Shown one piece after another: positions 43,807 to 53,146 of a DNA stretch of 64,000 nucleotides (positions are counted from its first letter, which is position 1; the number at the start of each line of letters is the position of its first letter). The stretch is from JAAYDS01 sp012729155 (GTDB lineage Bacteria > Chloroflexota > Anaerolineae > UBA1429), in contig DAIPBO010000004.1 in the NCBI GenBank assembly GCA_036774405.1, positions 99,782 to 163,781 on the forward strand. Direction: 5' to 3'. The position numbers were made by a program, and so were the translations under genes. The notes under the pieces were generated by a model. It saw only the letters and a program-made list of their open reading frames with translations. It ran no database searches and was not told the DNA's origin.

Positions 43807-44630
43807 GTAGAGCACTTTGCGAGCTGTGGGCCTATCGCGAGTTGGTACGCGAGTTGGTGGTGCGCGATCTCAAGCTGCGCTACAAGAACTCGGCGCTGGG
43901 CTTTTTGTGGAGCCTGCTGAACCCACTGCTGTTGATGGTCGTCTTTACGGTCGTGTTCACCATCATGGTGCCCAACGCGGCTGTAGCTGATTTCCCAGTC
44001 TTTGTCCTCTGTGGGCTGCTGCCCTGGAACTTTTTCAGCGCCTCGGTAACCACGTCTGTCAACTCGGTGGTTGAGCAATCGCATCTGATCAAAAAGGTCT
44101 ACTTTCCCCGCGAGATCGTCCCCATCTCTAGCGTGTTAGCAAATGGCGTGAACTTTGGTCTCTCGCTGATCGTGCTGCTTGCCGCGGTATTGATCAGTGG
44201 CCGTCCCATCCTGTGGGTGATTCTGTTCATGCCTATGATCATGATCGTACAACTGCTGTTCACGCTGGGGGTAGCATTCGTGCTGAGCACCATCAATGTC
44301 TACTACCGCGACACCAGTGTGATCATGGATGTGGTCATGCAGGCCTGGTTCTTTGTAACGCCGGTGTTCTATCCCATCGACATCCTGCCCGAGTGGACGA
44401 ACCTGATAGGCCTGGAGTTGCCCGTGCGTCGCCTGGTCTATATCGTCAATCCGCTGGCATCGATCGTGGCAAACTATCGGTCGGTGCTCTACGGGCAAGT
44501 CGACGGTGGACCGCCCGGCGCCCCGGGGTGGGATTTCGTGACACGCACTGCCCTCACCGCTCTGCTTGTATGCCTGCTGGGCTATGCCTTTTTCAAGCGC
44601 CATGCAGTACGGTTTGCCGAAGAGCTATAG
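43803..44630 (+). CDS. wzm: ABC exporter permease for polysaccharide, Wzm-type
   Basis: 275 residues with six hydrophobic segments. The N-terminal RELVVRDLKLRYKNSALGFLWS is diagnostic of the ABC2/Wzm family, and PVFYPIDILPEW is the usual later loop. The ATG overlaps the ATPase stop (ATGA). Its end overlaps the converging GT4 gene by 6 bases with no terminator between, unlike other convergent sites here. Confidence 0.95.
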   Translation: MSRALCELWAYRELVRELVVRDLKLRYKNSALGFLWSLLNPLLLMVVFTVVFTIMVPNAAVADFPVFVLCGLLPWNFFSASVTTSVNSVVEQSHLIKKVYFPREIVPISSVLANGVNFGLSLIVLLAAVLISGRPILWVILFMPMIMIVQLLFTLGVAFVLSTINVYYRDTSVIMDVVMQAWFFVTPVFYPIDILPEWTNLIGLELPVRRLVYIVNPLASIVANYRSVLYGQVDGGPPGAPGWDFVTRTALTALLVCLLGYAFFKRHAVRFAEEL

Positions 44631-45875
44631 CGACCGCCGTATCAGGTCGTGGTAGAGCTTTACAAGGTGCTGCGCCTGCGCTGCGATGGTAGGCCCCAGA
44701 CGAATGCCCGCCGCCAGGCGGTCGCGCTCTGCTGGATGATCGACGAGGTGCTGCATCAGGCGACACAAGCCCTCCGCGTCGCCAGGCTCAAACAGGTGTC
44801 CATCGACGCCATCGCGAATGCGCTGCAGCGCTCCGATACGACTGGCAATCACAGGCACACCCACATGTTGCGCTTCTTGAGCCACCATGCCAAAGGTCTC
44901 GGCCCAGAGAGAGGGCACAACCAAATAGTCCAACTCGGCCAGCACCTCACCAACGCTGCCAGGCGCTACCGGGCCCAGCATGCGAATGCCCGGGTGCCGA
45001 GACTGCGCCCGTAACCGCTGCACATACGCGGGAAACGCCTCCTGGGGGCCATAGATGCGCAGCTCGTGCTGGGCAGGCACCCCATCAAAGGCTTTGACCA
45101 GCACGTGCAGCCCCTTTTGCCATGAGAGGGCGCCCAGATAGCCGAACACGGTGTGGCTGCGCGCAGGCCTCGGCCTCGTGACGCCAGTGAGCCGCGATGG
45201 ATCGAGGCCGTTGTCGAACGAGCGTAGCCGTGCCGCCTCGAACCCTGCTGCGAGGAACACCTCGCGCGCCTGTGGGCTGGGGGTAAGCAGTTGGTCGACG
45301 TCGAGGGCGCTCCGGCGCACAAAGCGGTTACGCCAGGTCAACAGCGGCGCCAGCGGCCAGCTGGCCAGCGCGGCCACGCGAGGCGACACCCCAGAGCCCT
45401 CGAGCAGGCAACGTGCACACGCGGCCGACGCCTGACCAGGGCAGAGCTGGCCACCGGGCCGGAGTAACTGGCTATTGGCGCAGATGTGCCAGTAATCGTG
45501 GAGGGTGAGCACAGTAGGAGTGCGCCCATGCAGTCGCACCAGACGCGCACTGACCCATTGTAGATGCTGCAAATGTACGACGTCCGGTTGCCATGAGCGC
45601 ACGAACGCGGCATAGCAGCGCTCGATGCTTCGGCTGCGGAAAGCATTCACAAAGCGCGCCAGCGGCCAGCGTGAGCGAGGGTCGGGGCGGTAGGGGCGCA
45701 CCAACGTCACCTTGTCGGCTGTGGACTCGCCAGCCTCGTCTAGGCGGGCGGTGGGGCAGAAGATGGCAACCTGGTGACCCATCTCCGCCAGACATTGCGC
45801 CAGCGTCCAGGCGTAGACCTCAACGCCTCCCAGATGCTCAGGCGGCAACTGGTGCACGACCAGTGCAATCCTCAT
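44625..45875 (-). CDS. GT4-family glycosyltransferase
   Basis: 416 residues. N-terminal HQLPPEHLGGVEVYAWTLAQCL and the LTLHDYWHICANSQLL segment with two cysteine pairs nearby (CPG...CARC) are typical of this GT4 branch. The nucleotide-binding half has GYLGALSWQKGLHVL and VVPSLWAETFGMVAQEA. Last gene of the eight-gene glycan operon; it overlaps the previous gene by 4 bases. Confidence 0.9.
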   Translation of the reverse strand: MRIALVVHQLPPEHLGGVEVYAWTLAQCLAEMGHQVAIFCPTARLDEAGESTADKVTLVRPYRPDPRSRWPLARFVNAFRSRSIERCYAAFVRSWQPDVVHLQHLQWVSARLVRLHGRTPTVLTLHDYWHICANSQLLRPGGQLCPGQASAACARCLLEGSGVSPRVAALASWPLAPLLTWRNRFVRRSALDVDQLLTPSPQAREVFLAAGFEAARLRSFDNGLDPSRLTGVTRPRPARSHTVFGYLGALSWQKGLHVLVKAFDGVPAQHELRIYGPQEAFPAYVQRLRAQSRHPGIRMLGPVAPGSVGEVLAELDYLVVPSLWAETFGMVAQEAQHVGVPVIASRIGALQRIRDGVDGHLFEPGDAEGLCRLMQHLVDHPAERDRLAAGIRLGPTIAAQAQHLVKLYHDLIRRSL

Positions 45876-47167
45876 CTGGGCCCACCCCGTTGGCGATTCT
45901 TATAGTCAGCAACGGCAGTGCGATAGGCGTCCTCAACCCGATCGGCCACTGCCGACCACGAAAAGCGCGAGGCTGCCATGGCCTGCCCTGCGGCGCCCAG
46001 GCGTGCGGCGTAGATGCGATCCGTCAACAGGCATTGGAGAGCGCCAGCGAGAGCATCGACATCGCCCCAAGGCACCTGCAGCCCATCGATGCCATGACTG
46101 ACAAGATCGGCCGGACCGCCAACACTGGCCACCACGACCGGTTTGCCATATTGCCAGGCCTCGAGCAGCACGAGACCAAACGAATCGGTGCGCGAAGGTA
46201 GCACGAGTGCGGTGCAGTGCGACAGGAGCCACGCCTTGGTGCTTTCGTCGACCAGACCCAGCAGGTGCACAGGGTGCCCCTGTTGGGCGAGCCGTTTCGC
46301 TAGACGCTGCGCCTCTGGCGCCGGTTGGCCTGCCAGGGCCAACCGGCAGGGTATGCCCAGTTGAGACAGCCTGGCGATCGCGCGCATTGCTAAGAGTGCT
46401 CCCTTGTCATTGCTGACTCGGCCCAGGAACAGCACCAGCGGCGCGTCACCTGTCGTCAAGCGCTCGGACAGGCGCACAGGTCGGTCAGACCGATCGGCAT
46501 CAGGCATCGGCGGAATGGCCGCGCCCACGATGTGCAGGCGCGAGTGGTCTACGCCCAGCCTCACCAGTCCGTCGCGCTCGCTGACGGTGTTCGTGAGCAC
46601 AGCATCCGCCTCAACGAGGACTCGTCGCTGGTGAGGCATGCCATTGTTGCGCCATACTCTGCCCGCACTTTTCACCCCGACGTGGAAGAACGGAGAGGTG
46701 ACATGGGGCGCAGCAAAGATCCTGGCGACATGCGAACCTGTCAGCAGGCACTGCTCCCATGAGGCATTAAAGCTGTGCACAACGAGCGGCGTCTCAGTGG
46801 CCAGCGCGGCCTGCTCAAGGCCAACCAGGCCGGGAAAGCGTTGCCCCCAACGCTCGAGCAACGGCAGAGCCACGTCTCCGAGCGCTCCCGACACAGCCAT
46901 GGTCTTGCGGAGCAGCAGCATGGGAAGCCTGCCACCGCTGAACCCGCGCAACGGCAATCGAATGACGCCAAGCCCCTTGCGCTGCACCTCTGCGACCGCT
47001 TCGCCCGCGTGCGTGCCGGTCCAGAACGCCTCTGGTCGCTCTGTCATCGACGTTATGGCGACGATGTCATGGCCACGCGCAGCCAGCTCTTGCGCCAGCG
47101 CAGCCACATATCGCTCGCCACCGCCTGGCATGGGCGGGTAGCCGGGCGTCAGCATCAATACCTTCAT
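45872..47167 (-). CDS. GT4-family glycosyltransferase
   Basis: 431 residues. Glycine-rich start MKVLMLTPGYPPMPGGGERYV, FLGRVSNDKGALLAM in the donor half and PSRTDSFGLVLLEAW as the E-x7-E motif. It overlaps both neighbours by 4 bases (ATGA). Part of the surface glycan operon; linkage unknown. Confidence 0.92.
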   Translation of the reverse strand: MKVLMLTPGYPPMPGGGERYVAALAQELAARGHDIVAITSMTERPEAFWTGTHAGEAVAEVQRKGLGVIRLPLRGFSGGRLPMLLLRKTMAVSGALGDVALPLLERWGQRFPGLVGLEQAALATETPLVVHSFNASWEQCLLTGSHVARIFAAPHVTSPFFHVGVKSAGRVWRNNGMPHQRRVLVEADAVLTNTVSERDGLVRLGVDHSRLHIVGAAIPPMPDADRSDRPVRLSERLTTGDAPLVLFLGRVSNDKGALLAMRAIARLSQLGIPCRLALAGQPAPEAQRLAKRLAQQGHPVHLLGLVDESTKAWLLSHCTALVLPSRTDSFGLVLLEAWQYGKPVVVASVGGPADLVSHGIDGLQVPWGDVDALAGALQCLLTDRIYAARLGAAGQAMAASRFSWSAVADRVEDAYRTAVADYKNRQRGGPR

Positions 47168-49812
47168 GGATCCACCTCAGGGTATTCCACGGAAAGTTCA
47201 AATAGCCGCACGCCCAGTTCACGTGAGTCGCTGCTGCCACCGTGAACTGCAGGGACATACGTGTCAGCAAGCAGCCTGATCTCGAGACTCGGCTCGCCCG
47301 CACTGACCAGCCGAGGCACTGCGGCATGCAACTCCACAAGGCTGCCATCGGTGGGCAGAATCGCACGCAAGAGACGCTGCCCTTCAGCCCAGAGTTCGAC
47401 CTCACTCGCCGGTTCGCCTGCGGGTCTCGGGCTGGCAACGGTTATCCGCACATCGAAGGGGCTACTGGCCCCGTTGGCGTTGGGCCAGGGCAGGTGGATG
47501 CTGGCCTCGCCGGCAGCCCAGCGAAACGAGCGCGAGTGCACTGCATCATACTCATAGCCATAGAACCCTGAGAGCAGGTAAGGGTAGCTGCCCACGCCGA
47601 GGGGCACATGCCCCGAGACAGGCGCCGCCTGCGGCGAAGTGTTCTCTTGGAGCTCATAGACATCGATGAGGAACGATTGCCGCGCGAGCGCAAACCAGTC
47701 AGGGGGGCCATCGGTGCGGTGAGCCAACACCGGCGTGACGACGTGCACGCCGCCAACAGAGCTTAGCTCGTTATCAGCGGGCGCCAAGCGGCGATTGATG
47801 TCGCTCGCCAGATAGTAGATGGGCCGCCCTTGTGACCGAGCGATGCGTAACAGCCTGGACACCGGCGGCGCGTCGGCGCGCAGCGCCTCTGACTGCTGCA
47901 GATGATAGACCGAGTGCCCATAGATCAATGCGAGTGGCTGTGCAACCTGGCGACCGATAGCGCCGTCATCGATGAGTACGACAGCGTGGCTGGGCAAGAG
48001 CGCATCGACGGCTGCCAGTTTAGTCCATACACCCAGACGCTCCTGATGGATCAGCAGCGGCAGGCTGGTCACGCCGGTGGCAATCACTAGCGCGACTACC
48101 AGGGCTTGGTACCCTATGCCACGCAACAGACACCCACCGCCGTAAGGCAGGACGCGCCGACAAAGCAGATCGACGAGCCCCTTGGCTGCTACGGCCGCCC
48201 CCATCGCCAGCGCAGGAATGATCATCGGCACAGCACGGCGCATCACCCAGGGATGGACGGGCGTCGTCTGCGCGTCGACGGCATAGAGCAGCCCGAAGGT
48301 GACGCCGAGGAGTGCAAGCGCGCGAATCGCTCGCTGATCTGTCGGCACAGCGAGAGGAGCCAGCACCAGGCCGATCAGGCTGAAAAGCAGGGCCGGCAGC
48401 GACCAGTACTGGACCAGCCATCCAGCAAACGTGTCTCCCAGTGGCGCTGTGGCGGCCTGCACCAACACGGCGGCCGCCAGCACGATGGCAAAGGCGCTCG
48501 ACACCCACGAACGGTGCACAGGCCGAGCAATCCAACCGACAATCTGCAGGCAGCGGCGCCGTAAGGGGGCGCAGGCGCTGATCGCCACCAGCGCCACCAC
48601 AGCAATGCTTATGGTCGCAGCCAACGGTTGTGCAGCCTGAGACAGCACCCCTATCAAGCGCGTGTAGAGATAGGTGGGCGACGATAGCACAGACAGGGCC
48701 TGCCCGAACCCAAGGGCAATCCCCGCCCATACCCATTCGCGCCCTGGCTTGGCCTGCGCGTGCCACACAAGCCACCCAAGCAAGGCGCCACCGATGAGAG
48801 CGCCTTCGAGTCGTGTCAACGGCAGTAACCCCAGAAGCAGCGCCTGTGCCGCAGTCAGCAGCCGGCGCTGGCCCTGGCACCGTATCGCGCCCGATTCGGC
48901 ATCGAGCCACAGAATGGCCATGACTAGCGCCTGAGTCACTGGCTCTGAGAGCAGGTGCCGCCCAAACCAGACCTGAGGAAAAGCAAAGGCCAGCATAGCG
49001 CCTGCTGGAAGTGCCACCCCCCAGCCCAACGATCTGCGCAACAAGGCGGTGAACAGCGTCAGCGAGAGCAGCGCCATGGCTGGCCCTGCCCAGATGACCC
49101 ACCGCAGCCCCAACACCAGGCCGGGGCCTGCTCCCAAAACCTTGGTTACTGGCAGATAACCGATCTCGATCTGGTGACGATAGAGCACTGGTTGAAAGAA
49201 GGGACCCCAGAAGCGCGTCGCCGCCGGTACAGAGACATTCTCTGGCAGAAAGAACTGCCGTGCATAGTCTTGCAGATAGTCATAGTAGTCACCTTGCGAG
49301 ACATCGTTGGGCAGCGTCTGCAAGGGATAGAGATCGGCATCTTTGACAGAGAGCCCGCCCGACCTGACCAGATGAATGGCCCCCAGCGTGTACACGCCAG
49401 CATCGTCGGTGACAACGAATGACTCGGCTGGACTGGCCAGGCAAAAAGCGGCGAGGGTCACGATGAGCGCTGCAGCTGCCACTGGGCGATGGCGGGCCGG
49501 CAGCGTCACCCTCGGGAGACCGAGCGACGCCCGACGCCGTAAGGCCCGGCAAATCAGCAACGCCATTGGCAGTAGCAGCAACAGCACCAGTAACCAGGAG
49601 ACAAAAGCGCCAGCCAGCGCCAGCAGCACGCCTACCCATACCAGCACGCCCAGGCCCAGGATCGCGAGCCAGCCAACAGGCACGGCCGCATCGCTCGGGC
49701 GCAGCAGCGCCCACAGACACCAACCCACGCCCAGCCCCATGACAGGCCAGAGGAGTAGGGCTACCCAACGCAGCATCGCCTCGACCAGTAGAGCGCCACT
49801 CGATGCGACCAT
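47164..49812 (-). CDS. Large polytopic membrane protein, GT39/GT-C-like, with soluble C-terminal domain
   Basis: 882 residues. About eleven or twelve hydrophobic segments lie between residues 10 and 610. The first outer loop after the early helices carries a VTDDAGVYTLG acidic motif, as in GT-C transferases that use polyprenyl-phosphate sugars. Residues about 640-882 are soluble and beta-rich. The start is ATG 49812, 7 bases after the preceding stop, behind GGTGA. It overlaps the next GT4 gene. It may add a sugar on the outer face; the family assignment is by shape only. Confidence 0.6.
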   Translation of the reverse strand: MVASSGALLVEAMLRWVALLLWPVMGLGVGWCLWALLRPSDAAVPVGWLAILGLGVLVWVGVLLALAGAFVSWLLVLLLLLPMALLICRALRRRASLGLPRVTLPARHRPVAAAALIVTLAAFCLASPAESFVVTDDAGVYTLGAIHLVRSGGLSVKDADLYPLQTLPNDVSQGDYYDYLQDYARQFFLPENVSVPAATRFWGPFFQPVLYRHQIEIGYLPVTKVLGAGPGLVLGLRWVIWAGPAMALLSLTLFTALLRRSLGWGVALPAGAMLAFAFPQVWFGRHLLSEPVTQALVMAILWLDAESGAIRCQGQRRLLTAAQALLLGLLPLTRLEGALIGGALLGWLVWHAQAKPGREWVWAGIALGFGQALSVLSSPTYLYTRLIGVLSQAAQPLAATISIAVVALVAISACAPLRRRCLQIVGWIARPVHRSWVSSAFAIVLAAAVLVQAATAPLGDTFAGWLVQYWSLPALLFSLIGLVLAPLAVPTDQRAIRALALLGVTFGLLYAVDAQTTPVHPWVMRRAVPMIIPALAMGAAVAAKGLVDLLCRRVLPYGGGCLLRGIGYQALVVALVIATGVTSLPLLIHQERLGVWTKLAAVDALLPSHAVVLIDDGAIGRQVAQPLALIYGHSVYHLQQSEALRADAPPVSRLLRIARSQGRPIYYLASDINRRLAPADNELSSVGGVHVVTPVLAHRTDGPPDWFALARQSFLIDVYELQENTSPQAAPVSGHVPLGVGSYPYLLSGFYGYEYDAVHSRSFRWAAGEASIHLPWPNANGASSPFDVRITVASPRPAGEPASEVELWAEGQRLLRAILPTDGSLVELHAAVPRLVSAGEPSLEIRLLADTYVPAVHGGSSDSRELGVRLFELSVEYPEVDP

Positions 49813-49819
49813 CGGCTTA

Positions 49820-50956
49820 TCACCGCACCAGGTCAGCAACACAGCGGGCCAGAGCGTCTGCCGTACCGGAGGGCAGACGCGTGATGCCCAGGCTGGCAAT
49901 GCTGCTGGTCATGTAATGATAGAGTTGCTCGGTCAGTGCCTCGGCAGGTGCGCAGGCGCGAGGTGATGGCTGAGCCAGGCAGTCTTGCAGCCACGGCAGC
50001 AGGGCGGCCCAGCGCGCCGCCCTGGCTCCAGAGCAGATGCGCGGCGCCAATGGCGCGGGCGTTGGCCCGTTCTGCAACTGCGTTGAGCTGGCGAGCAACC
50101 GATCGAGATGCGCCGCGAGCTGTCGAGTTTGGTAGTGCCCCGCCGTCGCACAGTGGCAATCCACGGTCAGCAGTGGCAGATCGACGACCACAGGAGACAA
50201 CGCGTGTGCCAGACAGGTCAGCAAGGCAGCGCTGCAGCCCTCGGGCGAGGGTGGGGCGATGGTAATAGCGGCCCCGCCCAACAACTCGGCCGCTCGCCGA
50301 TAGGCCTCGGGGCCGAGCAAATGCACGCGATCAGCTGTGGAGTGTGTCCAACCGCTCCAGAGGGCAGCGCGCTCGCAGCCCAGCACAACCAGGTGTATAT
50401 CAGGGTACGCCTTGAGCACCCTGGTGTACGCCTCAGCGAGCACCCACGCCCAGCGGCGAGGTGTCAGGTCCCAGGTAATGAGATAGGGCGTCCACCCAAT
50501 GGCCGGGTATGGCGCACTGGCCGTGCTGTCGATGATTGGTGCAAGCAAGCGACTGGGCAGGTTTGAGAAGGCGGTCTGCAAGAGCCGCTCCCAGGACGCA
50601 TCCGGCGTCAGCAAGCCGCGCACGCGCTCGTGGGCCTCTAGCCAATGCCACGGCGCGGCGGCGAGCTCGCCCACGTACAGGAACACCGGCGACCCGTCGC
50701 GTTCAAGCTCCTCTCGCAGCCAAGGGATAGTGGTGCCAGCCACTGGCAGTATCAACGCATCAGCATGCTGGTGACAGCCCGCCGACTGGCGATGCACCGT
50801 CCATCCGTGCCTGTTTGGTGGTAGCGCGCCGAGTTCCTCAGTCGGCGGCAACACCAGATCGAGATCGTCCACGCCGTGGCTTTCGAGGGCCGCCAGCATG
50901 GTGAGCGCAGTCAGGTTCTGTTGCCAGCCTGGAGGCAACAGCGCGACAAGCTTCAC
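49820..50956 (-). CDS. Divergent glycosyltransferase-like protein
   Basis: 378 residues. The layout resembles GT-B enzymes (start MKLVALLPPGWQQNLTAL, donor-half strands HLVVLGCERAALWS and VHLLGPEAY), but the usual E-x7-E motif is not seen: the place reads PPSPEGCSAALLTCLAHA. It may be a degenerate or unusual transferase. It overlaps the upstream GT4 gene by 4 bases and is inside the glycan operon. Confidence 0.55.
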   Translation of the reverse strand: MKLVALLPPGWQQNLTALTMLAALESHGVDDLDLVLPPTEELGALPPNRHGWTVHRQSAGCHQHADALILPVAGTTIPWLREELERDGSPVFLYVGELAAAPWHWLEAHERVRGLLTPDASWERLLQTAFSNLPSRLLAPIIDSTASAPYPAIGWTPYLITWDLTPRRWAWVLAEAYTRVLKAYPDIHLVVLGCERAALWSGWTHSTADRVHLLGPEAYRRAAELLGGAAITIAPPSPEGCSAALLTCLAHALSPVVVDLPLLTVDCHCATAGHYQTRQLAAHLDRLLASSTQLQNGPTPAPLAPRICSGARAARWAALLPWLQDCLAQPSPRACAPAEALTEQLYHYMTSSIASLGITRLPSGTADALARCVADLVR

Positions 50957-51999
50957 GGCGCGGCCTCCAGCAGGCGAGCGATAGCAGTATCCCAGGTGAT
51001 GGCGCCTGTACGCTCAAAGGCGCATCGTCCGAGCTTCTCGGCGCTATGACGGTCCTCGTACAGGGCATCAAGTTTCGCCGCCAGCTCTTGAGGATGTTCG
51101 GGCGCAAAGCGGTAGCCGGTCTCGCCATCAGCGACGAACTCGGTTACGCCGCCGCTATCATGGGCCGTCAGAACCGCCTTGGACGACTTCATCGCTTCGA
51201 CCGGAACCAGCCCATAGTCTTCGTCAAGCGGTGCATAATAGACGGCCAAGCAGTTGGCATAGAGTGACAGGAGACTCTCATCGTCAACGTACCCCAAGAA
51301 CTGGCAGCGGGTGGCCACGCCCTTGAGAAGCGCCAGCCGTCGCAGGCGCCGACCATCCTCGCCCGTGCCAGCGATCAGGCAGCGCACGGGGGTTTTGACA
51401 TGCGCCAGGGCCTCGATCAGCAGGTCAACCCGTTTGATGCGGGTAAGCCTGCCGACCGACAGCACATAGTCGCCATAGGCATCACAGTGCAGTCTATCTT
51501 CCAGTGCCGTTGGTGGATAGAGCACCGCAGCATGGATACCGTTGTACCGTTCGAGGCGCGTCGCCACATTGGTAGAGACAGCGAACACCCGTTGCGACTC
51601 GGCGATGGTCAGTGTGTCCATCCGCCTAACTGCCTCGCGAATTCCGTGGTCTTCAGGCGTATTCCCCATAAAGCTGTAAGGCGTGCCGTACAGCTCGTAG
51701 GCCTGGCGCAGCTGGTGATTGAGCCAGGTGACCTTGTGAGGATGCTGTACGGCGTATGAGGGATACTTGAGGCAGATCACCCGATCAATGGGCTGTTGTT
51801 GATAAGTATGGGTCAGACTCAACATGCGCCAGAGCATATAGTTCTTGATGATCTCGGAGCGTGGCTCCCATTGTTGCGGCAACTGCACAACATCGGCCTG
51901 GTGGCCGCGCAACCGCAACTGGCGACACAGCTCGTTGACATGGACATCAGCGCCGCCATGCTCAAAGGGCACCTGGCTGTGGCACACCACGATGCGCAT
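50953..51999 (-). CDS. GT4-family glycosyltransferase
   Basis: 348 residues from ATG 51999, one base after the upstream stop. Start MRIVVCHSQVPFEHGGADVHV; donor half has LSVGRLTRIKRVDLLIEAL, LGYVDDESL and APLDEDYGLVPVEAM (E-x7-E). It is of the type often seen with the following methyltransferase in surface-glycan operons. Confidence 0.92.
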   Translation of the reverse strand: MRIVVCHSQVPFEHGGADVHVNELCRQLRLRGHQADVVQLPQQWEPRSEIIKNYMLWRMLSLTHTYQQQPIDRVICLKYPSYAVQHPHKVTWLNHQLRQAYELYGTPYSFMGNTPEDHGIREAVRRMDTLTIAESQRVFAVSTNVATRLERYNGIHAAVLYPPTALEDRLHCDAYGDYVLSVGRLTRIKRVDLLIEALAHVKTPVRCLIAGTGEDGRRLRRLALLKGVATRCQFLGYVDDESLLSLYANCLAVYYAPLDEDYGLVPVEAMKSSKAVLTAHDSGGVTEFVADGETGYRFAPEHPQELAAKLDALYEDRHSAEKLGRCAFERTGAITWDTAIARLLEAAP

Positions 52000-52000
52000 A

Positions 52001-53104
52001 CTAGTGCGGGCCCCGCTCGGCAAGTTGGGCGAACCAGCCCGATGGCCGGCCGTCTGGGCAGCACAGCGCCAGCGCCTGATCGGCGACCGAGAGCCCGCCG
52101 GCCTGCAGCAGCGTCGCGAGCAGTTCGGCCGTGTAGGGTCGACGAGCCCAGATATCTGACCAGACCCACCGCGCTGTGGCGGCCGCATCGGCGGCCACTG
52201 TGCTCTCTACCCACAACAGGCCGCCGGGCGCGAGCGCGCCGCATAGCAGCTGCGCCACAGCAGTGACTTGAGGCGCGTTCAGGCGCCATAGCCCGCCCGC
52301 CCAGATGACGCCAGCAAGCGACTCGGGCTCGACGGCGTGTAATGCGCACACTGCATCAGGGTGGCGGTCAGAACCATCATCTACTGGCGTCAGGTCGCCT
52401 TGCTGCGAGCCCGCCGCGGCCGCATCGAGGGTGACGACCTCTATACCCAGATCGAACGCCAGCCTGCGTACTGGCTCTGCAAAGAGGCCCATCACCAGCA
52501 CGGTCTTGGGGCTAGCAGGGGCAAGATGCTGTTGCAGCGCCAAGCGCTCAGCAAAGGCGCGCAGGTAATCGGCGCCGAGCGGTCGCAACGGAAGGTCGGC
52601 ATCGGCTGCCAGGGCTGCTCCCAGCGAGTTGCCCTCGCTGGGAGCAGCTGTTGCCAGCGAGAGGCTCGTCGCCTGAAGAGTGGCGATGCGCCGCAGCAGT
52701 TGGCGAGACGTCTCGCTATCAGACACAGCGTTCGTCGATACGGCGGCGATGCGCGTACACAGGTCGTCGAGCGCCGTCACGAGACTGGCATTAAAGGCGT
52801 TCTGCTGGTCGACGATGGGGTTGATATACCAATGTAACAGACGCCGCAAGGCCTTTTGCGCTACGGCGCGGGCCTTTGCCCAAAACCCCGCAGGCATTCT
52901 GGGCCAACCGATGGGAAGGTGGCTGTTGATCCACGCTCGCCTTCGCAGATCGGCCAACGGGTCCTGATCGATGGGATCGATGCGTGAGCGCTCCGCGATC
53001 TCGGTGAGATACAGCTCGGCCTCAAGACGTGCAGACAGCGCCTTGACCGAATCATTGTTATCTTCGCCGTCCGGTGCAGGCCTCTCTCGTCTATATAGAG
53101 CCAT
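52001..53104 (-). CDS. Methyltransferase-like protein of glycan clusters
   Basis: 367 residues. The N-terminal part has WINSHLPIGWP followed by a helix RRLLHWYINPIVDQQNAFN, a segment found in methyltransferases encoded with glycan synthesis genes. The second half (from about 195) is a degenerate SAM-methyltransferase-like fold (TVLVMGLF, LLWVESTVA); the glycine-rich SAM loop is poorly conserved, so activity is uncertain. No clear ribosome-binding site. It lies 42 bases after the upstream GT4 gene. Confidence 0.6.
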   Translation of the reverse strand: MALYRRERPAPDGEDNNDSVKALSARLEAELYLTEIAERSRIDPIDQDPLADLRRRAWINSHLPIGWPRMPAGFWAKARAVAQKALRRLLHWYINPIVDQQNAFNASLVTALDDLCTRIAAVSTNAVSDSETSRQLLRRIATLQATSLSLATAAPSEGNSLGAALAADADLPLRPLGADYLRAFAERLALQQHLAPASPKTVLVMGLFAEPVRRLAFDLGIEVVTLDAAAAGSQQGDLTPVDDGSDRHPDAVCALHAVEPESLAGVIWAGGLWRLNAPQVTAVAQLLCGALAPGGLLWVESTVAADAAATARWVWSDIWARRPYTAELLATLLQAGGLSVADQALALCCPDGRPSGWFAQLAERGPH

Positions 53105-53146
53105 CGCGCGTCAAGTCCGCATGCCCCAGGGCCAGCATCTGCCTGG

